A DNA stretch of 37,570 nucleotides from Pectinatus brassicae (GCF_014201835.1 NZ_JACHFH010000030.1:1-37570); one strand, 5' to 3'; counted from the stretch's first letter, positions 24,250-34,906 are shown. Notes: generated by a model not told the origin, from the sequence alone. Numbers and translations are program-made.

Positions 24250-25209
24250 CTAGTTTATAGCAATACCAATGCCTTCATAGACAGGTACTTTATTAACAAT
24301 GGATGTAATTAGTCCGGTAGATTTATTAACAGACATACTTATAAGCTCATTGGATGAACGATTAACAACTAGTAAGTAATTGCCGCATGGCGATAATATA
24401 AAATCACGCGGGTGACAACCGCCAGAGGGGATTTGCTGAATTACAACAGGCACTTTGTTTTTTATAGAAAATATAGTTAAAAGATCACTGCCGCGTGTCG
24501 ATATGTATATATAATTTTCGTCAGTTGACAATCTTATAGCAGCTGATGTACTGTTTGGGGCGACTGTTGGCAGAAATGATATAGTTTTCTGCAGTTGCCA
24601 AAAATTATCATTTTGTAAATGATAATAAAACAGTTGATTGCTTAATTCGCTGACTAAATACATACGTTTATTATCGCTGGTAAAGATACAGTGACGAGGA
24701 CCAGTGCCTTTAGGAAAAGTCAGCGAGGATAGCAGTTGGAAACTATTAGTAGTATCATATATATCAACTTTGTCTAAATGCAGATATGGGATGAACAGCA
24801 TATTTTGCCATAAAAGCGCCTGGTGACAGCCCGATTCTTTTTGGCTGTCAAGACGTTTAACAAGATGTAATTTACTATTTATTATTTGATAAATTATAAT
24901 GCAGCCATCATGAAAATTAGCTGTATAAACCATATTGCTATGGCAGCCAATATAACATGGAGTGGTATTTTCTGTCAATATTTCTGCTAATAAATTAGCG
25001 TTAAAATCAAGCAGGGCAATGCCAGCTTTACCGTTACCCTCTTTAGTAATAATAACATGATTATTACTAAGACAAACACATTTGCCATCTTGTACTTTAT
25101 AAAATAATGATGGTGTTGATAACTTACCGTCAGTATCATCAAACGTGAACTGATAGATGCCGTGACTGTTATTTGAATTATAAGTGCCAATATATCCAAT
25201 ATGTTTCAT
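24250..25209 (-). CDS. Lactonase-family protein, probable 6-phosphogluconolactonase (beta-propeller type)
   Basis: The 319 residues begin MKHIGYIGTYNSNNSHGIYQF and show the repeated seven-bladed propeller pattern of the YbhE/YkgB family, with GTGPRHCIFTSDNKRMYLVSEL and GGCHPRDFILSPCGNYLLVVNR blades typical of 6-phosphogluconolactonase. An in-frame ATG at 25239 would add ten residues but has no ribosome binding site; AGAGG lies eight bases before the ATG at 25209. It is directly upstream of zwf, so hydrolysis of the zwf product is the natural role. Some family members act on other lactones. Confidence 0.85.
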   Translation of the reverse strand: MKHIGYIGTYNSNNSHGIYQFTFDDTDGKLSTPSLFYKVQDGKCVCLSNNHVIITKEGNGKAGIALLDFNANLLAEILTENTTPCYIGCHSNMVYTANFHDGCIIIYQIINSKLHLVKRLDSQKESGCHQALLWQNMLFIPYLHLDKVDIYDTTNSFQLLSSLTFPKGTGPRHCIFTSDNKRMYLVSELSNQLFYYHLQNDNFWQLQKTISFLPTVAPNSTSAAIRLSTDENYIYISTRGSDLLTIFSIKNKVPVVIQQIPSGGCHPRDFILSPCGNYLLVVNRSSNELISMSVNKSTGLITSIVNKVPVYEGIGIAIN

Positions 25210-25330
25210 ATATATTACCTCTTTTGTGATAAAAATCAAAATTAAATATAATTTCCAACAAAAAGAATAGTTATTTCATAAAAGAATTTATTTATTTAAT
25301 ATTATATTATTCAGATAATAAAAGCAAATA

Positions 25331-25360
25331 AAAAAGCTGCAACATTAGTTGCAGCTTTTT
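25331..25360 (-). terminator. Terminator of the ATP synthase operon
   Basis: AAAAAGCTGCAAC (25331-25343) and its exact complement (25348-25360) form a 13-bp stem with loop ATTA, seven bases after the atpC stop. The T-run follows on the minus strand, with a similar run on the other. Confidence 0.92.
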
Positions 25361-25367
25361 AGCAAAT

Positions 25368-25790
25368 TTAATCAATGGTTTTTGTAGCCTGAAGACGCGC
25401 TTTGGCGCGTTCTAAAGCAGCATGGGCACGCAATGAATCGATATCTTTATGTTCATCCGGTGACTGATGCAATGACTCAAGACGTTCCTGAGCACGAGCA
25501 TAAGCCTTTTGGGCACGATTTATATCAATGTTGATAGGCAGTTCAGCTGCGGATGCTAAAATAGTGATTTTATTGGAACTAACTTCCATAAAACCGCCAG
25601 CAATAGCAATTAATTCTTCATGGCTGTCTTTTTTTACATGCATGGCATGTGGCAGAATACCAGTCAATAATGGGGCATGATTAGGCATTATACCAAGCTC
25701 ACCGCCAGTAGAATGGACAATAGCCATTTCTACATCATCAGAATAAACCATTTTGTCAGGAGAAACAATTTCCAATTTAATACTTGCCAT
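25368..25790 (-). CDS. atpC: ATP synthase epsilon subunit
   Basis: The 140-residue subunit belongs to the F1 central stalk. An N-terminal beta-sandwich (IKLEIVSPDKMVYSDDVEMAIVHSTGGELGIMPNHAPLLTGI) is followed by a two-helix C-terminal domain rich in Arg, Ala and Glu. It regulates ATP hydrolysis. Its start is three bases after the atpD stop, with AGGAGG lying within the end of atpD. Last gene of the operon. Confidence 0.95.
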   Translation of the reverse strand: MASIKLEIVSPDKMVYSDDVEMAIVHSTGGELGIMPNHAPLLTGILPHAMHVKKDSHEELIAIAGGFMEVSSNKITILASAAELPINIDINRAQKAYARAQERLESLHQSPDEHKDIDSLRAHAALERAKARLQATKTID

Positions 25791-25793
25791 GGA

Positions 25794-27209
<1,416 letters not shown>

Positions 27210-27221
27210 TTAAAAACCTCC

Positions 27222-28142
27222 TCACTTCAGTGCTTCTGCACCGCCCACGATTTCGGTGATTTCGCGGGTAATGTTGGCCTGACGTACTTTATTATAATGT
27301 AAATCCAGTTTTGCCATGAGATCCTGGGCATTATCGGTTGCATTGCTCATTGCTGTCATACGGCTTGATAATTCGCTGGCCGCGGCCTGCAATAAAGCAG
27401 CATAAACCATTGTCACAAAATATTGTGGCAATAAGAAGCTCAGAACTGTTTCAGCCGAGGGCTCGTAAATATATTCGGCATGTGGTCCCGTTGATGTATC
27501 ACTGCCAACTTTTTCAAATGGCAGTAATTTTACTGTTTCTGGAACGGAGGATATAGCTGAAACAAAACGGGTGTAAACCATATATACGTCCTTATAGCCG
27601 CCTTCAGTAAATAATTCTATTATTTGAGTGGCAATTTCACGGGCATTTTCATATTTAGGGCGTTCACTAAAGCCAATATAGTTATTAATGACATTGTAAC
27701 CATGGCTTTTAAAATGCTCAGCGGTTTTTCTGCCCACACAAATAATATCGAGGTCCTCTTTTTTTACCGTTTTTAATGGAGCTTCTGCATAAGAATTCTC
27801 CAAGGCAAAATTTTGTGCTTCATTGGTACCTTCAATATGAACTTTAGCAGCTTTAAATACATTACTGGAATATGCTCCGGCAAGTCCTTTATCAGACGAT
27901 AATATCAAAAACAATGTTTTGCCATTTTCATGGACATCAAGTAAGGGATGAGATACACCACTAACATTAGCAGCGACATCGCCGATTACTTGATACATTT
28001 TTTCTGCATATGGTTTATTGGCTACTGCTGCGGCCTGAGCACGGCGCAGACGCGCAGAGGCAACCATTTTCATGGCTTTAGTGATCTGCTGGATATTTTT
28101 TACGCTTCTTATACGAAGTCGTATATCCTGTAAATTGGCCAA
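27222..28142 (-). CDS. atpG: ATP synthase gamma subunit
   Basis: The 306-residue rotor shaft. The N-terminal helix MANLQDIRLRIRSVKNIQQITKAMKMVA and the C-terminal helix with SRMTAMSNATDNA and ITREITEIVGGAEAL form the coiled coil inside the alpha-beta ring. The start is TTG at 28142 behind AGGTGA. The middle part is slightly longer than in the shortest family members. Position between atpA and atpD is standard. Confidence 0.95.
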   Translation of the reverse strand: MANLQDIRLRIRSVKNIQQITKAMKMVASARLRRAQAAAVANKPYAEKMYQVIGDVAANVSGVSHPLLDVHENGKTLFLILSSDKGLAGAYSSNVFKAAKVHIEGTNEAQNFALENSYAEAPLKTVKKEDLDIICVGRKTAEHFKSHGYNVINNYIGFSERPKYENAREIATQIIELFTEGGYKDVYMVYTRFVSAISSVPETVKLLPFEKVGSDTSTGPHAEYIYEPSAETVLSFLLPQYFVTMVYAALLQAAASELSSRMTAMSNATDNAQDLMAKLDLHYNKVRQANITREITEIVGGAEALK

Positions 28143-28181
28143 AAGTTAATCACCTCGCCTTTTTATTATAATTAAATCTTA

Positions 28182-29690
28182 TTAAAGAGCGTATGATGCT
28201 TTAAATTCTTCAAGTGCTTTATTTATTTGATCTTCTAATTTATCGTCAAGTTTTTGCTGAGTGCGTATTGCTTCGAGTAATTCAGCATGAGATGAATTGA
28301 TAAATTTCAGATAATCACGTTGGAAATCAGCAACTTTATTTACTGGTACATCAGTAAGGAAGCCGCGAACTGCTGTATAAATAACTAAGACTTGTTCGGC
28401 AACATTAAGCGGGGAATATTGAGATTGCTTTAATGTTTCAACCATGCGTGCACCGCGGTCAAGCTGATCCTTAGTAGCCTTATCAAGATCGGAGCCAAAC
28501 TGCGCAAAAGCAGCAAGTTCGCGATATTGTGCAAGGTCAAGACGCATACGTCCAGCAACCTGCTTCATAGCTTTTATCTGGGCACTGCCGCCAACACGGG
28601 AAACAGAAAGACCAACATCAATTGCCGGACGAACGCCGGAATAGAACATTTCAGTCTGCAGCATTATCTGACCATCAGTGATGGAGATAACGTTGGTAGG
28701 AATGTAGCCAGATACATCACCAGCTAATGTTTCAATTATAGGCAGAGCCGTTATAGAACCTGCACCTAATTCATCAGATAATTTAGCGGCACGTTCCAAA
28801 AGACGGGAATGTAAGTAGAATACATCACCAGGATAAGCTTCGCGCCCTGGTGGTCTGCGCAGAAGTAAACTCATGGCACGATAAGCAGCTGCATGTTTGG
28901 ATAAATCATCATAAACACATAAAGCATGTTTGCCCTTATACATGAAGTATTCAGCCATAGCAACACCGGCATATGGGGCGATGTATTGCAGTGGCGCACT
29001 ATCGGCAGCGGTTGCTGCAACTACAATACTATATTGCATCGCACCGTGGTCTTCGAGAGTTTTTACTACGCGGGCAACAGTGGATGCTTTTTGTCCGATT
29101 GCTACATATATACAGATACAGTTTTGACCTTTTTGGTTTAGTATTGTATCAACAGCAATAGCTGTTTTACCTGTACCACGGTCACCAATGATAAGTTCAC
29201 GCTGCCCACGACCGATAGGTACAAGAGCATCAATAGCTTTCAAACCAGTCTGCAATGGTTCATGAACAGATTTTCTGTCAGCAATCCCCGGAGCTGGGTA
29301 TTCTACAGGTCTATGTTCGTTAGTATCGATAGGTCCTTTACCATCGATAGGACGGCCTAAAGCATCAACAACACGACCAATCATAGCTTCGCCTACAGGA
29401 ACCTGCATGATTTTTCCGGTGCGTTTTACCGATGCCCCTTCTTTGATTTTGTTTTCACCACCAAGCAAAACAGCGCCAACGCTGTCTTGGTCAAGGTTTA
29501 ATACTAGACCAAATATATCATTACCGAAATCGAGAAGTTCGCCGGCCATAGCTTTATCAAGACCATGGATATGGGCGATACCATCACCAATTTCCATAAC
29601 AGTACCGACATCATCAACATTTAAATCAACATTGTAGTTTTTGATTTGTTCCTTGATGATGGCTGTTATTTCCTCAGGATTCATTTTCAT
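28182..29690 (-). CDS. atpA: ATP synthase alpha subunit
   Basis: The 502-residue non-catalytic nucleotide-binding F1 subunit. Walker A is GDRGTGKT (169-176). [13 protein letters not shown] and [21 protein letters not shown] are the usual conserved segments, and [10 protein letters not shown] carries the arginine finger. The first ATG (29690) is used; a second ATG two codons on is equally possible. The C-terminal helical domain is complete. Confidence 0.97.
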   Translation of the reverse strand: MKMNPEEITAIIKEQIKNYNVDLNVDDVGTVMEIGDGIAHIHGLDKAMAGELLDFGNDIFGLVLNLDQDSVGAVLLGGENKIKEGASVKRTGKIMQVPVGEAMIGRVVDALGRPIDGKGPIDTNEHRPVEYPAPGIADRKSVHEPLQTGLKAIDALVPIGRGQRELIIGDRGTGKTAIAVDTILNQKGQNCICIYVAIGQKASTVARVVKTLEDHGAMQYSIVVAATAADSAPLQYIAPYAGVAMAEYFMYKGKHALCVYDDLSKHAAAYRAMSLLLRRPPGREAYPGDVFYLHSRLLERAAKLSDELGAGSITALPIIETLAGDVSGYIPTNVISITDGQIMLQTEMFYSGVRPAIDVGLSVSRVGGSAQIKAMKQVAGRMRLDLAQYRELAAFAQFGSDLDKATKDQLDRGARMVETLKQSQYSPLNVAEQVLVIYTAVRGFLTDVPVNKVADFQRDYLKFINSSHAELLEAIRTQQKLDDKLEDQINKALEEFKASYAL

Positions 29691-29709
29691 AAAAAGTTAG
29701 TCACCCCAA

Positions 29710-30252
29710 TCAACAATTTGTCACCAGTTGTTTTTCTATAGTTTTTAGTTGACTCACAACACTGCCATCAATGACACGGTCATTGATTTTTACAATGATA
29801 CCGCCCAAAATGGATTTATCTACACGTGTTTGTAACTGTATAGTTTTTTCTGTAGTGACTTCTAATTTTTTCTTCAAAGCTTCTTCCTGACCAGTCGATA
29901 AGGGAAGAGCTGTTTTGACATAAGCAATTTGTATGCCTTGAGCCTCATTAGAAAGTGTGTGAAAACTGGTGATTATTTCTGTGAGTAATGTTATACGGTG
30001 TTTATCAATAAGCAATAAAAGAAAATTAGTTATTGATGGTTCAAATTCATCAGTTAATATTTTTTTCATGAGATTTTTTTTTGCTGTAATATTAACTTGA
30101 GGATTATCCATGAATGCCTGTAAATCATGGTTTGTATTAAATAACTCACAGATTTGAGTCAGTTGTTTATCACAAAGAGCCAGTTTGTTTTGATCTTGTG
30201 CCAATTCAAACATGGCAGCAGCATATTTTTTAGCTAATTGAATATTTAACAT
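29710..30252 (-). CDS. atpH: ATP synthase delta subunit
   Basis: The 180-residue peripheral-stalk cap that ties AtpF to the top of F1. The N-terminal six-helix domain begins LAKKYAAAMFELAQDQNKL. The C-terminal part has the family signature ILGGIIVKINDRVIDGSV. Its ATG overlaps the atpF stop by seven bases, indicating coupled translation. Confidence 0.94.
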   Translation of the reverse strand: MLNIQLAKKYAAAMFELAQDQNKLALCDKQLTQICELFNTNHDLQAFMDNPQVNITAKKNLMKKILTDEFEPSITNFLLLLIDKHRITLLTEIITSFHTLSNEAQGIQIAYVKTALPLSTGQEEALKKKLEVTTEKTIQLQTRVDKSILGGIIVKINDRVIDGSVVSQLKTIEKQLVTNC

Positions 30253-30752
30253 GATAAGCCACCCAGCTTATCTTTATCGAGCTTTTCAATAAATTCACCA
30301 ACTAATTTTTCATTAGCAGCATTATCCATATTAGCTGCGACTATTTTGCTGGCAGCTAATATGGATAGGGAAACAACTTCCCCCTTTAATTGAACAGCAG
30401 CATGGTCACGTTCACGGGCAATATCTTCTTTAGCGTTTTTGCGCATTTGTTCAATTTCCTGCTTAGTTTGAGCAATGGATGCATCATGTTCTTCTTGAGC
30501 ACGTTTAGTTGCTTTATCAACAATTTCCTGAGCAGTGATACGAGCATCAGCAAGCTGTTTTTGATATTCGGCCAAAGTCTGCTGGGCTTTTTTTTCATCA
30601 TTTTCAGCCGCTTGCAGCGAATTTATTATTTTGGCACGGCGTTCATGAAGAATTTTCATGATGGGATTATAAGCAAATACTTTAAGCAGGATGACTAATA
30701 TAACAAAATTGACAATCTGCGCCATAAATGTTCCTAGTTGAAGACTAATCAA
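30246..30752 (-). CDS. atpF: ATP synthase b subunit
   Basis: The 168-residue peripheral stalk: one N-terminal membrane helix (AQIVNFVILVILLKVFAY, about 11-28) and then a long charged coiled coil. The start chosen is TTG at 30752, which follows AGGGGG at fair spacing and gives the N-terminus usual for homologues. An ATG nine codons later has a weaker AGGAA before it. In either case the membrane helix is kept. Confidence 0.92.
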   Translation of the reverse strand: MISLQLGTFMAQIVNFVILVILLKVFAYNPIMKILHERRAKIINSLQAAENDEKKAQQTLAEYQKQLADARITAQEIVDKATKRAQEEHDASIAQTKQEIEQMRKNAKEDIARERDHAAVQLKGEVVSLSILAASKIVAANMDNAANEKLVGEFIEKLDKDKLGGLSC

Positions 30753-30793
30753 TTTATCTGTCCCCCTTTTACTATAAATTTAGTATTTTTGAA

Positions 30794-31042
30794 TTAGAGA
30801 ACTTTTATAGCACTTAAAATGATAAGTGCAACAACTAATGCGATAATTGGCATAGCTTCAATAAGACCAACAGAAATCAATGTGTTAGTAAACAAAGTGT
30901 TTTTAGCTTCTGGTTGACGGGAAATACCTTCAATAAGTTTTCCAGTTACAAGGCCATCACCTAGTGCAGCACCAAAAGCTGCTAGACCAACCATAATACC
31001 AACTCCTAATAAAGCTGCTGCTGTTGCAATTGTATTTTCCAT
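30794..31042 (-). CDS. atpE: ATP synthase c subunit
   Basis: The 82-residue hairpin of two membrane helices forms the rotor ring. The loop is ISRQPEAKN. The ion-binding carboxylate is E62 in the second helix (GLIEAMPIIALV). Sodium-type rings have a Gln in helix 1 and Ser or Thr right after the Glu; here the corresponding residues are D29 and A63, so proton coupling is favoured. GGAGG precedes the ATG. Confidence 0.96.
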   Translation of the reverse strand: MENTIATAAALLGVGIMVGLAAFGAALGDGLVTGKLIEGISRQPEAKNTLFTNTLISVGLIEAMPIIALVVALIILSAIKVL

Positions 31043-31101
31043 TAAAAAATCCTCCTTAGAGATATAAAAATATAATTTATGCCCTTATGGCATATAGATA
31101 G

Positions 31102-31776
31102 TTACTCTTCTTCTTCGACAACGCCTTCGGCGAGGTAAGAGGTGGAGAGCATTGTGAAAACAAAAGCCTGTATAGCTCCAACAAAAAGACTAAAAGCAAG
31201 CCAAACGACACCAGGAATTACTTCAGCGATTATATTGGGTAACAATGTCGGCAAGATATGGATTAATAATTCGCCGGCAAGAATATTACCAAATAAACGA
31301 AAAGCAAGTGTGATGGGTTTAGCGATTTCTTCGATTAATTTAATAATTACAAATGGAGCAAATGGTTCGAAGAAGCTTTTTATATACTTAGTTCCTTTAT
31401 AATAAAGGCCAAGTATATGAAGCATGGCTACAACCAAAAGTGCTAATCCTAAATTGGTGTTTAAAGTATTAGTTGGCGATTCCATTCCAGGAATAAGTCC
31501 CCACCAATTCGAAATGAGCAAGAACAAAAACAAAGAAATTAAAAATGGAGCAAACATAGCTCCTCGTTTGCCTAAATTAGCACTGATCTGGTCATTAAGT
31601 CCCGTGATAATCATCTCAAAGACATTTTGTAGACCAGCAGGTACTAGTTTTAGACTGCGAGTTGCTGCGATGGAAAGGATAACTACGACAACCATGACCA
31701 TCCATGTCATTTTTAGAGTTTCCATGTTAAAGGATAAGCCAAATAACATGAGTTCATGAGCCGCATTTTCAGGCAT
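31102..31776 (-). CDS. atpB: ATP synthase a subunit
   Basis: The 224-residue membrane subunit holds the ion half-channels. The essential stator arginine is R160 in LAFRLFGNILAGELL. SNWWGLIPGMESPT is the conserved loop. About five or six membrane helices are visible, with a short acidic C-terminus (VVEEEE). First of the structural genes after atpI; GGAGTGA lies before the ATG. Confidence 0.95.
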   Translation of the reverse strand: MPENAAHELMLFGLSFNMETLKMTWMVMVVVVILSIAATRSLKLVPAGLQNVFEMIITGLNDQISANLGKRGAMFAPFLISLFLFLLISNWWGLIPGMESPTNTLNTNLGLALLVVAMLHILGLYYKGTKYIKSFFEPFAPFVIIKLIEEIAKPITLAFRLFGNILAGELLIHILPTLLPNIIAEVIPGVVWLAFSLFVGAIQAFVFTMLSTSYLAEGVVEEEE

Positions 31777-31845
31777 AAAATCACTCCCTATGCTGAATAA
31801 TTTTTAAAAATATCTTAAAGATTAAGATATTATAAACAAATGTAA

Positions 31846-32226
31846 TTAATGCATTTTTTCTCGATAAGAAAAAATTATAAGATTAGTAAAAATTATGATA
31901 TGCATAATAAAAAAGCCCGCAACAAACGCTATAAAAACTTCTTTGGATAATTTTAAAACAATAAACCAAACTAAGAACAAAACAATAATACGAAATAAGA
32001 AACCCATTTGCGAACTACGTTTAGCTTGTAATTGTGATAATGCCATCGAACGTTTTATGCGCATTGCAAGCATGAATATATAATATACAGCAGTTAAATA
32101 ACCACCAATGACAGCTGTAATTAAATAAATATCATTATGAAGAAATAATTTTATGCATATTAAAATTGTAATAAGTAATAGCGAAACAAGTATTGAACGA
32201 CCACGAGCAGCCGTAAAATTCTGCAT
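31846..32226 (-). CDS. atpI: AtpI-like ATP synthase assembly protein
   Basis: A 126-residue membrane protein with four hydrophobic segments (about 12-30, 35-57, 75-95, 98-120) and a basic loop between helices 2 and 3, the pattern of subunit I of F-type ATP synthases, which helps assemble the c-ring. The sequence is weakly conserved, as usual for this family, so the call rests largely on position directly before atpB. The ribosome binding site (AAGGAAAGG) is rather far from the ATG, which may reduce translation relative to the structural genes. Confidence 0.78.
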   Translation of the reverse strand: MQNFTAARGRSILVSLLLITILICIKLFLHNDIYLITAVIGGYLTAVYYIFMLAMRIKRSMALSQLQAKRSSQMGFLFRIIVLFLVWFIVLKLSKEVFIAFVAGFFIMHIIIFTNLIIFSYREKMH

Positions 32227-32330
32227 ATAATTTTCGGCCTTTCCTTAAACTATAAATATCAAACAAATACACAATAAATATAACATATAAAAAGCTCTAT
32301 AACAAGCAATTTCTAGTAAAGTTAATACAT

Positions 32331-32360
32331 ATTATAGATAAATATATGCATTTATGTAAA
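32331..32360 (-). promoter_or_regulatory. Probable ATP synthase operon promoter
   Basis: On the minus strand TTTACA (32360-32355) and TATAAT (32336-32331) are 18 bases apart, about 105 bases before the atpI start. The -10 box is perfect. The whole spacer is AT-rich, which lowers specificity. Confidence 0.6.
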
Positions 32361-32392
32361 CTATGACATAGACATATATGTATACATTTAAA

Positions 32393-33007
32393 TTATTGTT
32401 TTAGCTCGTTATAGTAATAATAACTTATGCGAAAAAGAATGAAGTACATTAAAAGTTCACTTAATTCCTCAATTAGTTCACTTTGCTGCTTGGAAAATAA
32501 ATAACCATGTTCACCTATTGTTGAAAGTAGTACAGTAATAGTCAGCGTAATAAATTTTGCTACTGGGAAAATTTTATGAAAAACAATTTGGCGATAGGGA
32601 ATAGTAAAAATTAATCCCAATATTACAGTAAAAATACATATTCCTACGATGATATTGATCAATGTATGATGGGGAAATTGAGACATGGGCATTATTATTA
32701 TCGGACCATTGCTGCTCATTCCCAATGGGAAAAATACACGCCCCCAGCTTAATTCGCGCCCTAATAAAAGGAAGAAAAATATACTTGCGGTAATCCATAA
32801 TTTTTTTCGGGTTTTAAAATAAAAATATACATTAATTATGAAAAAAACAAATAGAATACAAGCTTGGGTGTTTTCAATAGGACCGTTTTCCCAAGCATAT
32901 TTAACTGGTAATATAAATGATATTGGAATAATAGCTAATAAATAAATAATTTCGATACAATTACGATATGGGGATTGCTTTGAAATCATTTCCGTAATAT
33001 TAAGCAT
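32393..33007 (-). CDS. Hypothetical multi-pass membrane protein
   Basis: I do not recognise this family by name. The 204 residues have about six hydrophobic segments (roughly 18-36, 50-66, 72-84, 112-132, 145-162, 180-196). Conserved-looking polar motifs lie in or near membrane: ENGPIEN, LGRELSWGR and STIGEHG. Charged residues within membrane segments suggest an enzyme or ion-handling protein rather than a plain anchor. The start is ATG at 33007, because the upstream in-frame ATG at 33025 overlaps the GGAGG that serves the later start. It is a single-gene unit with its own promoter. No function is proposed. Confidence 0.8.
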   Translation of the reverse strand: MLNITEMISKQSPYRNCIEIIYLLAIIPISFILPVKYAWENGPIENTQACILFVFFIINVYFYFKTRKKLWITASIFFFLLLGRELSWGRVFFPLGMSSNGPIIIMPMSQFPHHTLINIIVGICIFTVILGLIFTIPYRQIVFHKIFPVAKFITLTITVLLSTIGEHGYLFSKQQSELIEELSELLMYFILFRISYYYYNELKQ

Positions 33008-33051
33008 AAAAATAAAAACCTCCATATAATAGTAAATAAGTACTTGCTATT

Positions 33052-33080
33052 ATTGTATGCATATGCTTACAATAAATCAA
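33052..33080 (-). promoter_or_regulatory. Promoter with an overlapping 22-bp palindrome upstream of the hypothetical membrane protein
   Basis: The minus strand has TTGATT (33080-33075), a 17-base spacer and TACAAT (33057-33052). Positions 33052-33073 form an imperfect palindrome: ATTGTA, T, GCATATGC, T, TACAAT, with 20 of 22 positions symmetrical. It covers the spacer and the -10 box, as expected of a repressor operator. Confidence 0.6.
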
Positions 33081-33125
33081 ATAATAATGTATTTAGAATT
33101 TAAAGAATAGTTGGTTGAAAATCAA

Positions 33126-33172
33126 AAAAAGCTTATTAGATAAGTCTTTAAAGAGAATCCAATAAGCTTTTT
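33126..33172 (-). terminator. Terminator of the MscS gene
   Basis: AAAAAGCTTATT (33126-33137) and its complement (33161-33172) make a 12-bp stem with a 23-base loop that can extend the pairing further. T-runs follow on the minus strand. The stem begins just after the gene's stop. Confidence 0.8.
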
Positions 33173-33173
33173 A

Positions 33174-34223
33174 TTATTTTTGCTTGTCATTGATAATGGT
33201 TCTTATAGGGAATGGTATATCAATATTTTCCTGACGATATCTTTTGGTTAATGCTTTGATAAATTCATGCTTTATAAGATATTGGTTTAAAAATACATTT
33301 GTTTTTAATATTACATTGAAATTAATGCTGGAGTCGGCAAATTCAAAAAAACGAATAACAGGATCGTAGTCAATGTGATGCTCTATTTTATCCAAGACTG
33401 ACCGAGCTGTATCAATTGTCACTTGTTCAACTAAATCCAAATCACTGTCATAACTTATACCGATAGTCAGATAAAAAGAAACAGCTTCTTTAGGCATATT
33501 GTAATTAGTAATAGTCGTGGAAGCAATATCCTTATTAGGAACGATTATAATATTATTGCTGGGTGTTTGAATTTTTGTGAAGCGCCAGGTTATATCAACT
33601 ACTTGCCCTGTTTCACCATTGCTTAATTTTACAAAATCATAGATTTGCAGCTGTTTGGATAGGATTATATGCAGACCAGAAAAAATATTGGCCAGAGTAT
33701 CCTGCAGTCCTAAAGCAACGGCCATACCACCAACGCCTAACGCTGTGAGTAACGGCGTTACAGAAATCCCTAGGTATTGAAGGATAATGATTATGCCTAC
33801 CGCATAGATAATAAAAGATATTATATTGGTTAAAAGCGAAGTGGCCTGTAAATTTTCATTGCCGCGTTTTATTTTTAATTCTAATATACCAGAAACTGCT
33901 CGGGAAAAAACACGGGTTAAAGAAAGGACTATTACTGTATAGAGCAGTGAGGATAATAATAAGGTTATAGTTGAATTGATGAATTTTATTGAGTTTATGC
34001 TTAAATATAAACCAATACCAGAGCACCAGGCTACAGGCAGACCCTGTACGGCATTGGCGAAAATAGCAGAAAAGGTATCCTTATTTATATAACCGTGCAA
34101 TTTTCTTTTTATAAAATTATTTATCATTTTTCCGAGAAGAAAGGCAGCAACCTGGATGAAAAATGGTACTATCAGTAATTGTATCCAATAATGCCATTCG
34201 TTTAGGATCGTTGAAGGTATCAT
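33174..34223 (-). CDS. Mechanosensitive ion channel, MscS family
   Basis: A 349-residue channel that releases solutes when membrane tension rises. There are about five N-terminal membrane helices. The pore-lining helix is SVTPLLTALGVGGMAVALGLQDTLANIFSG (about 154-183 in pieces: Gly/Ala-packed then QDTLAN). A cytoplasmic beta domain follows, with IVDFVKLSNGETGQVVDITWRFTKIQT-like sequence starting at about 194 and IIIVPNKDIASTTITNY. The length is above E. coli MscS (286), owing to extra N-terminal helices, as in YnaI-type members. AAGGAG lies before the ATG. It is divergent from the acetyltransferase gene. Confidence 0.92.
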   Translation of the reverse strand: MIPSTILNEWHYWIQLLIVPFFIQVAAFLLGKMINNFIKRKLHGYINKDTFSAIFANAVQGLPVAWCSGIGLYLSINSIKFINSTITLLLSSLLYTVIVLSLTRVFSRAVSGILELKIKRGNENLQATSLLTNIISFIIYAVGIIIILQYLGISVTPLLTALGVGGMAVALGLQDTLANIFSGLHIILSKQLQIYDFVKLSNGETGQVVDITWRFTKIQTPSNNIIIVPNKDIASTTITNYNMPKEAVSFYLTIGISYDSDLDLVEQVTIDTARSVLDKIEHHIDYDPVIRFFEFADSSINFNVILKTNVFLNQYLIKHEFIKALTKRYRQENIDIPFPIRTIINDKQK

Positions 34224-34261
34224 AGTATTCTCCTTGTAGTAATAGCTGTATTAGTTGGTAA

Positions 34262-34290
34262 TTTACTTTCATATTATATTGTATTATACT
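34262..34290 (+). promoter_or_regulatory. Probable promoter of the GNAT gene
   Basis: TTTACT (34262-34267) and TATACT (34285-34290) are 17 bases apart, about 60 bases before the ATG. The complementary strand here has TATAAT boxes that could drive mscS, so divergent promoters probably overlap. Confidence 0.5.
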
Positions 34291-34351
34291 ATGAATTAAG
34301 AAATAATAGCAATAAAGTAAGAAATATAGCAAGTGAATTGGGAGTGACAAA

Positions 34352-34867
34352 ATGTCAGAATTAATAATAAAAAAAGGTCAGAAATTACAGTTTCGACAGG
34401 CTGTGGAAAAAGATATGGATTATATAATGCAGGTAGAATACAAGCCGGAAAATGCTCAATATGTTATTCCTTATACCCGCGACGTACATATGCAGACATT
34501 AAATACAAAAGCAGCTATTCATCTTATTATAGAAAAGATTGATACAAAAGAAAAAGTAGGTTTTTTAATGATTGCTGGTCTTGATAATCCAGCAAAAGAA
34601 ATAGAATTTACACGTATTATACTGGATGCTAAAGGTAAGGGTTATGGACAAGAAACATTGCAGCTACTTGAATCATGGGCCTTTGATGATTTAAAATTTC
34701 ATCGTGCATGGCTCGATTGTAAGGATTATAATGCCAGGGCTCTGCATGTTTATGAAAAAGCTGGTTTTGTCCGTGAAGGGCTTATACGGGAAACAATTTT
34801 AACTGACGGTAAATATGAAAATTTAATTATATTGGGAATACTTGATAGAGAATATTTTGCCCAGTAA
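34352..34867 (+). CDS. GNAT-family N-acetyltransferase (RimJ/RimL-like)
   Basis: The 171 residues have the acetyl-CoA-binding loop DAKGKGYGQET (92-102, matching the R/QxxGxG/A pattern) and the late motif DCKDYNARALHVYEKAGFVREG (122-143), typical of RimL- and spermidine acetyltransferase-like proteins. They transfer an acetyl group from acetyl-CoA to an amine of a small molecule or protein. The target cannot be deduced. GGGAGTG lies before the ATG. It appears monocistronic; no clear terminator follows, and the next gene has its own promoter-like box. Confidence 0.88.
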   Translation: MSELIIKKGQKLQFRQAVEKDMDYIMQVEYKPENAQYVIPYTRDVHMQTLNTKAAIHLIIEKIDTKEKVGFLMIAGLDNPAKEIEFTRIILDAKGKGYGQETLQLLESWAFDDLKFHRAWLDCKDYNARALHVYEKAGFVREGLIRETILTDGKYENLIILGILDREYFAQ

Positions 34868-34906
34868 ATTAAACGAAGTGTCATTTAGTAGATAAAATCA
34901 ACTGCT

